NCBI GenBank assembly: GCA_049999725.1
Contig: JBNGIS010019754.1
Location: forward strand, 1 to 33,272
Direction of reading: 5' to 3'
From: Haplomitrium mnioides
Taxonomy: Eukaryota > Marchantiophyta > Haplomitriopsida > Calobryales
DNA length: 33,272 nucleotides
Below the pieces are notes generated by a model, which saw only the letters and a list, made by a program, of their open reading frames with translations, was not told the DNA's origin and did not search any database. Position 1 is the stretch's first letter, and each line of letters starts with the position of its first letter. This document shows, one piece after another, positions 20,868 to 30,626 of this stretch. The position numbers and the translations under genes are program-made.

Positions 20868-23800
20868 CCAGATGCCCCAAACACCATGCACATGTTCTCA
20901 CACTACCAATGACTTCTCAACATGTGACTATTTAGATCTACAACAAGTAGAAGTCATTCATGTAAATGTCACCCTTCGATCTTGAGCCGAATTGCAAACT
21001 TTGTTTTTGGCTCCAATTTTGACTACTCCGCCTATTCTTAAATTACAAGTTCCACTTCCTTTTACAGCACTTGCTGCTACTGCTTCAATTTTGATCTTAA
21101 ACCATGATTCAAGTACCAATTTCCCAATGCATATACCTCACATTTGTAATTTTACTCCCAATCATAGTATTGCATATCTGGTCTTCCATATTCGTTCCGA
21201 CTTTTTTGTTGTTGTTCATGACCTGATAATTGAGTTTGTTTCACCATGTGCTTATAACTCAACTACAAAAGCATCACAAGCTAGATTACAAAAACCACAA
21301 CTACCTTTGCATATGGTTATGTTTCTTCGATTACAATATTTTTGGTGACTTAACTAACAACTTGCCCACATTACTATGGGTCAATTGCTCAAATTGAATA
21401 TTCCTTCTTGGCATTTGTTAAGAAATTGCCTTGCTCATACCTTGTTGCAAGCCCAAAAATATTGAATTTAGTGAAGGTTCAAAAACTCATTCTACAATTA
21501 CAAAAAGATGGCTTCATCCAAGCGAGGAGCCTTGAGTCCCTTCTTGTAGCTTCACTTAATTCTTGTCAAGTTCCTTCAAATATACATACACGTATTGTTT
21601 CATTTAATTTTGAGACTCCCATTGTTCACATAGTATTGCTTTTTGATCCTAAAACACCTGCCATATCTATATTTATTGACACCGTATAGATTTTCAAAAC
21701 TCACTTTGATATCAAATGAGATGTGAATATTATGACTGAATCAACAATGGAGTCTATTGGTCAACCTTCCTTTGCATTGCACAAATCTTTCTTACTCCCA
21801 CGTCTCACAGATCGTAGAGAAATTGTTCCCATGAGAGTCTTGAAAAATAATTTGACTTTGTTTGTTGATCAAGAACACCTTGTCCACTATATTGTGATCA
21901 ACATATTGCAGCAAAACTAGTCTTTCTTGCTACTTGAATGACCTTGGTTGAAATAGAGCCATGCTTAGATGGATTTCTTGATTGGCACTCTAACAATTGG
22001 TCCCATTGACAAGCACATTGTCCTCTCTTTGTATACAAATTCTCCTTTTCCATCCTATTAGAAAATTCATGAATAATTTCACAATCTCTCCTTTGTAAAC
22101 CAGCCAAACCAATATCTTGTGCCTTACAATGAATCTTTAGAATTGTTTGAATTTTTTGACTCATTTTTTGTACCTTGAATTATTTACCTCATTGTTTGAC
22201 TCATTTTACGTGGTTGAAGTCAAATTCTCTCATCTTTTTGTTGTTCCCAAAGAGCATAAGAGCCATAAGGATTACGAATACTTTGCAACAAACTATCAAA
22301 CATGAATTTTGGAATTGATTCACAAGTATATAGATGTGTTTGCTTGGGAATATGACAAAATGATTGGAACTCCTACCTTTATTTACATGTTTTAGATCAA
22401 TCTGTGTTATAATGTCAAGCCTTTTTGAAGACACTCATATCGCCTCAATTTGAAGTACATTGAATTAGTATAAGCCAACAATTTGAAAATGCTAAACGCA
22501 TGCATAATCTTGAATGTGTGTCTCATAGATTGGGTGTCTCCAATCATTGTCACCAAACCATATGTTTTAGTTTGTGTATGTGGAGATTTCAAAGGCTTCA
22601 ATGTGGCTATGATTCCCAAATACTTATTAATTTCCTTTATTGGAACAATTTTTGACAACGTTGCTTGACATGAATGTTGAAGTTACCACACCTTCGGGTT
22701 GCTATTTCTATAATAAACTCATTTTCGGCTTGTGTAATGCTCTTAGAGCCTTCTAATAAACCATGATCATGGGATTTGAATATTTTCTTCATGGCCTTAA
22801 GAAATGTTTAGAGATATATCTAGAAAACTTCATTGTTTACAACATTGGAGTTGAACACCTAACTAAACTTAAATTGACATTCATTGCTTTCACAATTTTG
22901 GAGATTCTCTGAACCCAAAGAAGTGCAAGTTTTTGGCACCTGCAAGTGTCTTATTAGACCACATTTTTTTGGAAAAAAGCATGCATTCCAATCCCTTTAA
23001 GATGAGTATCATTCTCTTGTTGCCCAAACCATGAGTTGTGAAGCAGTTGCAACACTTCCTTTGGGCGCAATCGCAATGTTATAAAATGCAAAGCTCTATG
23101 CATCTATAGTGTCTAGAAGTTTAGACATGATCTTCTTGGTTACCATTTTGTTTTTGTTGTTGATCACGATTACCTAAAGTACATCATCAATAAACTATAA
23201 TTAGTTGGCCAACTAGCTCATTGGGTTCTTTTGCTTCAAGAATTCAAGTTTACCATCCAAATTTGATCTCATATAAAACATGGTAATTGCAATCTCCTTT
23301 CCCAAGGTTTTGGATGTCTCAAACTTGTTTTGTTAGAAGATAGTTTCCTTGACGTGTAGGTTTCATATGTAGCGTCATTAATATCGGAAGATCAAGTGAA
23401 CAAACAACCATTAGTCCAAATGTTGCCCAACCTATGGTGAAATTGCTTGATCCTCTTCCATACTACTGGTATTTTACCTTCCAACATTAAGAACGACCAA
23501 GTTAAGTCCTTCATTCCGTCCACAACTCTCTATGCTATCATGTATGGGTTTTTTTATCATATCAGAGAGGGTAGTATCCTCTATTGTTGTCTCATTCTTC
23601 TCCAAACTTTTCAAGTACAATATGGTTGTCATATGTTTGCCTATGGAGGACGTTTTGTTGGGAAGACAACTGCTCTCAAAAATTTTATATTCTGGTTATT
23701 GGTGGCTAACATTGTTTTTTGAATCCAAAAAATTCTCATGATCATGCAATGCCTACCAATGAGTAGGACATCCTACAAAACATGATGAGATGCCTAGGAT

Positions 23801-24325
23801 TCCAATCCTCCTCCTCTTGGCTTTTGACAAGTTGGGTCTTAATTTTATCGACTTGACCTCTCCTCCTTCACAACATTGACGAAACCAATATAATCGAGTT
23901 GTGGCTGACTATGCTAAAAAGTAGGTTGAAGCCATTGCTCTTTGTGTCAACAAAGTTGCTTTAGTAGCTTCTTCATATCTTCACTAGACTAGGTTGTCTC
24001 TTGGAGCTTATTAGTGATTGTGGAGCACAATTCCAAAACAAAATTTTCACATCCCTAACTACACTCTATTCTATAAGACATTGTACCTTTGCCCCTATCA
24101 TCCCCAAGCAAAGGGTGAAGTCAAAAGCACGAACAAAGTTCTGAAATATATTTTAACAAATAATGTTTTAGACCATTGCTTTGATTGGGATAAACACTGA
24201 CCTGCTACATTTTGGGCTCATCAATCTATGAAAAAAATAGCCACATTGTTTACCCTTTTCCACCTTGTACATAGGCAAGAGGTCTTGCTCTTGATTGAAA
24301 TCCAAGAAGCTATTGCAATTGGAAT
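20868..24325 (+). mobile_element. Element D: heavily decayed Ty3/gypsy element (Tat/Athila-like)
   Basis: Fragments appear in the expected order on the plus strand: a protease-region phrase (I-T-M-G-Q-L-L-K-L-N near 21376), an RT entry segment (D-V-F-A-W-E-Y-D near 22332-22356), an RT palm-like segment (V-C-G-D-F-K-G-F-N near 22580), RNase H and integrase traces, and an integrase core segment (Y-H-P-Q-A-K-G-E-V near 24098-24124, preceded by I-S-D-C-G-A-Q-F near 24011). Stops and frameshifts are so dense that no long frame survives. It ends at the transposon terminus 24326, inside the integrase region. The lineage call is tentative. Confidence 0.65.
21990..24300 (+). pseudogene. pol: Element D pol remnant (RT to integrase)
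   Basis: The reading frame has to be followed across at least five shifts. Recognisable pieces are the RT region about 22330-22760 (with F-N-V-A-M-I-P-K near 22600, the equivalent of the family's L-N-x-A-T-x-K-D), a region near 22920-22990 (P-K-K-C-K-F-L) downstream of the lost catalytic box, and an integrase core at about 23990-24200 with S-D-C-G-A-Q-F and H-P-Q-A-K-G-E-V-K. The last aligns with the S-D-x-G-x-x-F and H-P-Q-x-x-G-Q-x-E signatures of retroviral-type integrases. It is not expressed as a protein. Confidence 0.6.
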
Positions 24326-24361
24326 AGCCGCTACTTTGAACCAAAAACCGCTACAGGGTTC
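24326..24361 (-). repeat. Transposon end sequence (36 bp), right copy
   Basis: Starts AGCCGCTACTTTGAACCAAA on the plus strand, with CCGCTAC at 24328-24334 and again at 24348-24354. It matches the reverse complement of 1692-1727 with about three differences. Outside it (left) is element D's integrase; inside is transposon sequence. Confidence 0.55.
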
Positions 24362-25140
24362 ATATTTCATTTTTCACTCTCAGAAACTAGTTTTGTAATT
24401 TACACTTTCAAAACCATGATTTTCACGCTAGCAATATTTGTTTGTATGAAAAATGAAATTATACATATCAAAATAGCTCACTTTCAAAGTGAGTGCATAT
24501 TGTATTGAAAATACATTTTCTTATGAGTATTTTAACAATATTACATCTATAATTTCATCTTTCAAAAGCATGAGCATCAACAAACGAATAATATAGAAAA
24601 TTTTATACGACATTTGTTGTTAAATATTTTCAAAACAAACAATGATATCTATAATTTTAAAATTTGATTAAAACATTCAAAATTTATACAATTTTTTTTT
24701 TGAAAAAGAACCCTAAAGTGTTGGCATAAGAGGATTGTTGAAGCAAATATATGAAAAGATTGTTGAAGCCTATGCGCGCATGAACAACTGAGGCCCAAGT
24801 GTAGACACGCTTTGTTTGAAATATACTTGCGCGCAGGGACAACTGTAGCTAACTCGAGCTTGAATAATTGAAGCCCATACTTGCATGGACAATGAAAGCG
24901 ATCCAAGACTGTTGAGTGGTTAGAAGTAGGGAATGCATAAGGTCGTCTAAGAAGAAACAAAAAATGAAAAAGGAAACTAAACTTCCATGCCAGCATAGAC
25001 TTCTTTGTTGAATTTCAAAAAAACCAAATCGTTTTGCTCAAAAACCATTTTGCACACCAAATTTAATCGTGATGAAAAGACTTAAAATGGATTGGGAGTG
25101 CAACAAGATTGAAAATTTAGCAAATAAACTTTGCAAGAAA
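24362..25140. other. AT-rich subterminal region without coding sequence
   Basis: No gene is seen. It contains a 17-base inverted repeat CTCACTTTCAAAGTGAG (24477-24493) and loose palindromic-array-like units at about 24770-24900 (for example TATGCGCGCATGA and CTTGCGCGCAGGGAC). The part 24362-24898 is absent from the left copy; the part from 24899 onward matches it. Confidence 0.5.
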
Positions 25141-25797
25141 AATACTTTATTAATAAAAAAATTTCTTCAACTAGATGCTACAGCTCTATCCTCTTCAGGA
25201 GGAATTGTCTTATCTAAATTCATTGGTTGAGCATCTGTAGCTGCTAGAGAGTCTTGTGGAGACTTTCCAATCCCAGAGATGGCAACAAAATCACCAATAA
25301 CACCTGCAATACCAAGAGGAACAGGTTCCTTGTGGTATGCATACACTATCTATGACTCTGTCATATCGAATGGCAAGGAAACCATTGTCAAAACTCTTTG
25401 AGGAATGTAGATACACTGATGTCTATCATATTCCACAGCGATCCAGTTTTGCATCAGCTTTAAAGCAAAGACAAGGCATGTGCCGGATCTAGAGCAAAGA
25501 TCTAAGATCTAATCTTGCTTTGTTGACAAATGGTCAATAAAAATTTTGTAAAGAGCATGCGGCTTTTGATAAACATTCGCAAAAGCATCATCTCTTGGAT
25601 GTTTTAGTTTGGCCGAAACCGCAAGACAACTGAAAACATTATGCATTATTTGTTGAGGTAGACCACTCACAAGAGCAAGCTGCAAATTGAAAATCCTCAT
25701 GTTCCTCTTTCCTTTCTTCATCCAGTAGCCCACAATCCAATACTTATGGGCGTGTGCGATTTTCGGACCACCAGAACGATGAATGTTGCTTTTGTCT

Positions 25798-25895
25798 CTA
25801 TAATAAGAAAAACAAACAAATCAAACAATGTAAACAAAGTGTAGGAAAACTAAACAAGATAAACTAAAAAACCAGAAAATCAAAGAAGAACTTAC
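25798..25895 (-). other. Predicted intron of the methyltransferase gene (98 bp)
   Basis: On the minus strand, coding after motif IV stops at CTA|GTAAGT and coding toward motif I starts after TTATTATAG. The interval is T-rich before the acceptor. In the left copy the same place falls in the assembly gap. The splice phase does not fit perfectly, so a one-base indel nearby or a slightly different acceptor is possible. Confidence 0.55.
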
Positions 25896-26551
25896 TAGAT
25901 GTCGTGGTTGATAGCACAACAAACTTTCCAAAAGGGCATCATTGACAATGCCAAATTGTTGCGACAAATGTACAATTACAAATGACCAAAAATCCAATGT
26001 CATGATTGCCGCAAAAGATGAACCCATGTCAAAAATGTCATCTTTGGAAAAAGGTTCTAAACCATCATGCTTGCATTCCTTAAGGTTGTAACCGTAAGGA
26101 ATATCTACAATCACCAAAGTGAAACTCCTAGGTCTTACAAATCCCTTCAACTAATGAGCATTGGCCTCTCCGTGAACTTGGTAATATGCCACGTTGAGAC
26201 CATCAACATAGGACAATAAGTCCTTGTCCTCGTCTCTCACAACTCCATTCGTTGGAAGAGATGCAACATCATTTTGTTGCATTAATTTCCACTCTCTAGC
26301 TTTTTTTGGCAATGAAGCAAAAAAGCAAGAGCGTAGGAAACAAGTGTCGGGGCCTGGTCTTGAGCTTTTGGGGCTTCTTCAACCCCCGATCTTTTTTGCC
26401 CTTTGGTAGCTGCCATCAATTTTTTTGCAAGCTGATGTTTGAACATTTTGTCCCCTTGCACACACCAAAAACGAAAAAAAAATAAAAATAAGAGGAGACA
26501 AAAAAGAAATTTAAGACTATAAAGAGAAAGATAATTTGAACAAAGACCTTG

Positions 26552-26966
26552 GACTCCAAACTAAGATAGACATTGAATTCCATGCTTGCATGTACAATAA
26601 AGTCCAGACGCATAAGGACTTCAAAGTCCATGCTCATCCATGCCTGCATGGACTTCACAATCCTTGCACGCAAGGAATTGATAGTCAAAGCTTGCTTGGA
26701 CTTCACAGTCCAAGCGTCAGGACTTAATATTCCAGGCAAGCATGGACTTCATAGTCCATGCGAGCATGTACTTCAAAGGCAAGCCGCGCATAGATGTTGA
26801 AGTCCACGAGTGCCAAGAACTAGAAGTCTATGCGCGCATGGACTTCCAAGCTAGGCGCGCTTGGACTGTGAAGTCCATGTCCGCATGGACTATGAAGTCT
26901 AGGCGAGCAGAGATTGTGAAGTCTGTGCGTGGATGGACTTCATAGTCCTTGCACGAAGGAACTCAA
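26552..26966. repeat. 24-bp palindromic tandem array inside an intron of the methyltransferase gene
   Basis: Units such as AGTCTATGCGCGCATGGACT plus TCCA or TTCA repeat with a period of 24 (one unit has 23). The best-preserved units are near-perfect 20-bp palindromes; others have diverged. It lies between a GTAAGT donor (27050 region) and an acceptor near 26460. The left copy (1-112) keeps the end of the same array in the same place. About 17 units are present, the outermost weak. Confidence 0.8.
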
Positions 26967-28331
26967 AACCTGTTTTATTATAACCAAAGACAACTTAGCG
27001 TAAATTCATCGCAACTCCAAAGAAATGAATGTATAGTGAAAAAAAAACTTACCAAAAGCTTCTCGAAACTAGAATAGAATGCAGCCATCTTTTACTCCTC
27101 CGTGTGGAGAGGGTACTCCTCTCTTTCTTCCTCCCAACTGTTGCAGTAAACTTTCGAACAAAAACTTTTCACCCTTACTGCCAAAACTTTAAGTCTCTCC
27201 GCCTCCCGAGACATTTTATCAATTGAAAGCTCTCTGGCTTCCACGCACCTCAAAATTGAAGATTTCACATCGTCCGGAAGACCTTGAAGGGACCTCCAAG
27301 GTGTCCACTTCATGTCCTTCATTCTAAGAGATCTCTTGGCCTTTGGCTTATGGCCCTTCATAGTATTTTTCTCCCACATAAAAAATACACTCTATTGTAG
27401 ATCCTAGAGCTCACCACTTTGAAATGCAAGCTGAAACCAGTTATCTTGAGAAGTGATTGTCCTCTCAAGTGTTGCCTTGTTGCAGCACTGTGATTGCCTC
27501 TTGCAATCTCATAGCGATACTTGTTAAGGTTCCTTATATCAAACTCTGACTTGTCCTTCAACCCGCACTTCGGGTCAACAACAACAACAAAAAAACTATG
27601 CGCATATTTGGTTGTGAGCATTCTCTGCACTAGAAGCTCAACAAAATCTTCATTCAACCTTCTAATCTAGAAAGGCCTCCAATTGTCCATTCTAGGCTTC
27701 GGCAGATTCAAGTTCTCCAGCCTAATAGTAGTTGTTTCTTTGCGGACTCTGCATTGCTGGATTGCAGACTTCTTGATTTTGTTTTTATCTTTCTTAGACA
27801 TTGTCTGAGGGTCCACTTCCTCCTGTTCTTGGAAAGTTCACAACCCCTTGTGCCATTGCCTTTTTACTCTTTACGTTGGAGCCCGAACTGGCTTCGGCTT
27901 TGTTTCTTTCCTCGAGCTACTTGGTGCTCAAGACGAAGGGGCATCAAAAGATGACCTTGTTGGAGATTTTAAGGGGGCTGGCTCATCCTCAATAACTGGT
28001 ACTAGAATAGGCTTTTTCTTTTGAACAGCTTGTTTCTTCTTTTTGGGAGCATCAGTTGGCTCCATCTCCTTTCTCTTTTTTTATATAGAAGGGCATGCAG
28101 TGTGAATTGAAAATGTAGCCATGCTCAGATGAGGCACTAGATGTTGAATATTAATGCCTTGCTAGGGTTTCAAAATTTTGATGTAGATGGCCAACTTCAT
28201 GAAATCTCGTTCGACGCACTTCGCGTCTTTGTAGGAATCGACAAAATTCGCCGAAAATTGAGTAAATTAAAAACACAACAAAAAGCGATTAAGCACAAGT
28301 ACAAGTGTTCATGGTAAGAAAAAAGACAATG

Positions 28332-28674
28332 CAGTCTATGTACGCATGGGATCCAAAGTCCATGCGCGTATGGACTCCAGGAACCATACAGACATGGACT
28401 AGAGACTCCATACGCGCATAGACATGGGAGTCCACTTGCACAAGGACTTGGAAGTCCATGCGCGCATGGACTTCCAAGCTCAAGTGAGCAAGGACCAGAG
28501 AGTCATTGCGCGAGTGGACTTGGGACTCTATGTGTGAATGGACTTGGGAGTCCATGCGCACATGGACTTGAGATTCCTTGCACGTATGGACCCGGGAGAC
28601 TATGCGCGCATGGACCGGGGGCTCCTTTTGCGTTTGGAGCTGGGATCCCATGTGCGCATAGACTTGGGAGTTCT
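28332..28674. repeat. 24-bp palindromic tandem array, 14 units
   Basis: Fourteen consecutive 24-bp units can be laid out without gaps. The consensus AGTCCATGCGCGCATGGACT is a perfect 20-bp palindrome followed by a 4-base spacer (usually TGGG). Changes are scattered on both arms. The array sits between the candidate upstream exon (28723-29130) and the lysine-rich start near 28083, so it may also be intronic. Because 24 is divisible by three, an open frame with 8-residue repeats runs through it on the minus strand; I do not regard that as a gene. Confidence 0.85.
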
Positions 28675-28722
28675 AAGTCAGTGAAAAAAGAAAAAAAATG
28701 AAAAAGGGTTTTAAAATTTTAC

Positions 28723-29130
28723 CTTGCCATCTTCTTTTGCCGCCTGAAGATGCTTGACAAAAATGTCCCTCTACTTCAAGTCGGAAAAAGCAAATCGTTT
28801 GCAATTTGCACTTCAAAGGGTTATTACATCATGAGACTGCACAAGAAGCCCGATGTTGGCTTTCTTGCCATCTCTGATCATAGTGATTTGGACCACAAGA
28901 CCCAAATTGAATTTCTCACCTTTCCCAGCAAAAAGGTAAAGGTGTTGATCGTGGTCTTTCAAGGATCGACAATTAATTAGCCAATTCCAATCTAGTTTTT
29001 CAAGCTTGAGAGTCTTGATAACATCCGAATACTTGTAAGGCTTTGGTTGAGCAAGTCTGGAAGCATTTCCTTGAGATGTTATTTTCCATAAAGTAAAAAC
29101 AGGTAGAATTGGAGGTGAAAAATGTAATGA
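28723..29130 (-). pseudogene. Candidate upstream exon on the minus strand, unknown domain
   Basis: One minus frame reads with only two stops for about 130 codons: L-A-Q-P-K-P-Y-K-Y-S-D-V-I-K, then L-D-W-N-W-L-I-N-C-R-S-L-K-D, then G-K-K-A-N-I-G-L-L-V-Q-S-H-D-V-I-T-L, ending in H-L-Q-A-A-K-E-D-G-K at GGCAAG|GTAAAA, a good splice donor (GT at 28722-28721). It may be a first exon of the methyltransferase gene, in which case the 14-unit array is in its first intron, or part of a separate small gene. I do not recognise the domain. The opposite strand also has a 76-codon frame (28750-28980), which I consider a shadow. Confidence 0.4.
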
Positions 29131-29359
29131 AAAAAGGTTCCAAAAACTCTAAAGGTTGGAAAGGGCAAAATAGCAAGTAAATGCAAAAATAGCGATGACA
29201 AGAAAACAAAAACTAGAAAGTGAACTCGCGACAATAGAAAGAAACTTTCCACTCACGCACATTTTATACCTTAATTTCAAAAAATACCTTCTCCCACCAA
29301 AAAATGATTCCCGGAGCTCTTAACACGTAGGTTTGCGTGGTGTAAAAAACAAATGATAA

Positions 29360-29367
29360 TATATAAA
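29360..29367 (+). promoter_or_regulatory. Possible TATA box of the DUF7869-like gene
   Basis: TATATAAA lies 141 bases before the first ATG (29508) in the short interval between the two divergent genes. The position fits a plant core promoter; there is no other support. Confidence 0.35.
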
Positions 29368-29726
29368 CCATCGCTCATTTTCATCTTTCCAATTTCTGTT
29401 TTTCATTTTCTTCACAAAAAGTTCCCAATTTTAGATGGATGGTAAGAGGTTTATAATATTTGTTAAAATAATTTCTTGAAATACTTGATTTTTAGTGAGC
29501 CTTTCCAATGGTTGGAGTTTTTAAAGGCAAGAAGAGGTTAGAATTCCAAAATTCATCTTCACAAAAAAGTGGTACTTTTGATAGGTAGGTTGAGATTTGT
29601 TCAGACCGCAATTCTTTGGAGGAAAGCGATGGAGTATCAAAAGCGTCAAGTGTGATGGCGAGTATATTGGGGAAAAAGATGGCTTCTATTGAATCAGATA
29701 GCTCCGCTCGAAAAGATCAAGAAGGT

Positions 29727-29876
29727 GAACTCCATTCACACATAGGATCAGGGACTGAACCCTATGTGCGTATAGGGTCAAAGAGTGAATCCAATGCGCG
29801 CATAGGATTAATGATTGAACAACTTGGGCACAAAGGATCAAAGAGGGAACCTAGTGGTTGCAGAGAATTAAAGAAA
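29727..29876 (+). repeat. 30-bp tandem repeat, five units, in frame in the DUF7869-like gene
   Basis: Units start at 29727, 29757, 29787, 29817 and 29847. Each begins GAAC or GAATCC and contains an inverted pair around ATGTGCGTAT or ATGCGCGCAT, with the outer arms CCTAT/ATAGG in the better units. The period is ten codons, encoding E-P-Y-V-R-I-G-S-K-x type repeats. The palindrome core resembles that of the 24-bp arrays, but the arms and spacing differ. Confidence 0.75.
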
Positions 29877-30600
29877 CAAACTTCTTCAAGCACAAGATCT
29901 TTCTTGCCCTTCAAGCGGTCAAAGTTGTATCTTTCTTCTGAGTATTCCAACAGATCAACAAAAAGAGGTTCAACATAGAATTTCTCGATGGTTGTAGGCC
30001 TTTCTTCATTCTCATCTTAGGGAGAGCTTGATATTCATGATCAAAGTGTGTCTGTTCAAAACACAAAAAGCATATAATCTATGGACGGTTTTAATTTTAG
30101 AGATGAATCAATGTCCTCGATAGCACCACTCAAACAATGAGTGATTTTGTTTCAAGTTGCACCTCGCAAGGAGATTGGGAAATCTGAAACAAACTAAATT
30201 CTTTTAGAGGAGTTTTCAGACGACAGTTTGGGAAACGATTCTAGCAAAGAGTCTCAATCAATCAACTCTCTTTTTTCTAGACTCAAAGCTTAGTTTTAGA
30301 GATGTTATGTTTTCTCAACTTAGAGCCAAAAGATATTTTTTTTGGTAAGTTATTCAGCAAAGAAGATTTGAGTCGAATAATTCTTAGCAAGTTGAGTTGT
30401 GAGAAGAGTGTCTATGCTTGCATAAATTTTGTTGTTCTAAGTTTCAATTTTAGCCTTGTCTACGATCGAATAAAGCGAGAAAATGAATCTCATTCTTGGT
30501 GGTGACCTTAGCCTTGCAACAAGTTTCATTTTTGTTGCTTTAAATCAAGAGCCTTTGTAAAAAAAAATAAAAAAATAGCAAGAGTCATTTTTGTTGTTTG

Positions 30601-30626
30601 CAAATCCTATGTGCACATAGGATTTG
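30601..30626. repeat. Perfect 26-bp palindrome
   Basis: The left arm CAAATCCTATGTG is exactly mirrored by CACATAGGATTTG with no spacer. It carries the same core (CCTATGTGCACATAGG) as the 30-bp repeats and lies in the probable intron of the DUF7869-like gene. Confidence 0.85.

Larger units (their letters stand above)
25167..28083 (-). pseudogene. ParB-like domain / N6-N4 DNA methyltransferase fusion, intron-containing, broken
   Basis: The minus-strand reading may begin at the ATG near 28083, with a lysine-rich K-K-K-K-Q-A-V-Q-K-K-K run that could be a nuclear localisation signal. Next comes a segment whose Y-R-Y-E-I-A-R-G-N-H-S-A-A-T (about 27519-27478) resembles the Y-x-x-I-x-G-x-x-R-x-x-A box of ParB-like domains. 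A helical part follows (27316-27110), then motif IV D-I-P-Y-G (26105-26091), a KPHALYKIF segment (motif X-like, about 25565-25540) and motif I L-D-L-C-S-R-S-G-T (25505-25479). The order IV, then I, and a ParB domain in front match bacterial beta-class DNA MTases. Introns are indicated by GTAAGT near 27050, with an acceptor near 26460, and by GTAAG at 25895 with TATAG at 25798. In-frame stops near 27945, 27885, 27850, 27660, 26155, 25511 and 25360 inactivate it. Confidence 0.7.

Noticed and set aside
25167-26150. Assignment to the MT-A70 (METTL3/4) family
   Set aside because: The motif is DIPYG rather than DPPW, and the downstream KP-L segment plus L-D-L-F-S-G-S fits the N6/N4 DNA MTase family better.
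25167-28083. Bacterial contamination as the source of the methyltransferase
   Set aside because: The gene has GT-AG introns, is AT-rich like its surroundings, and exists as two diverged copies embedded in plant gypsy elements.
28289-28651. A 120-codon minus-strand open frame with 8-residue repeats
   Set aside because: It is the 24-bp palindromic array read through; the unit length is a multiple of three. Array divergence looks the same on both strands, without codon bias.
28332-28674. A CRISPR-like array
   Set aside because: Units are contiguous 24-mers with only 4-base fixed spacers, no unique spacers, in a plant nuclear context.
28750-28980. A 76-codon plus-strand frame as a gene
   Set aside because: The minus frame over the same bases is longer, ends at a splice donor and reads more like a protein; the plus frame has no known motif. 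This remains uncertain.
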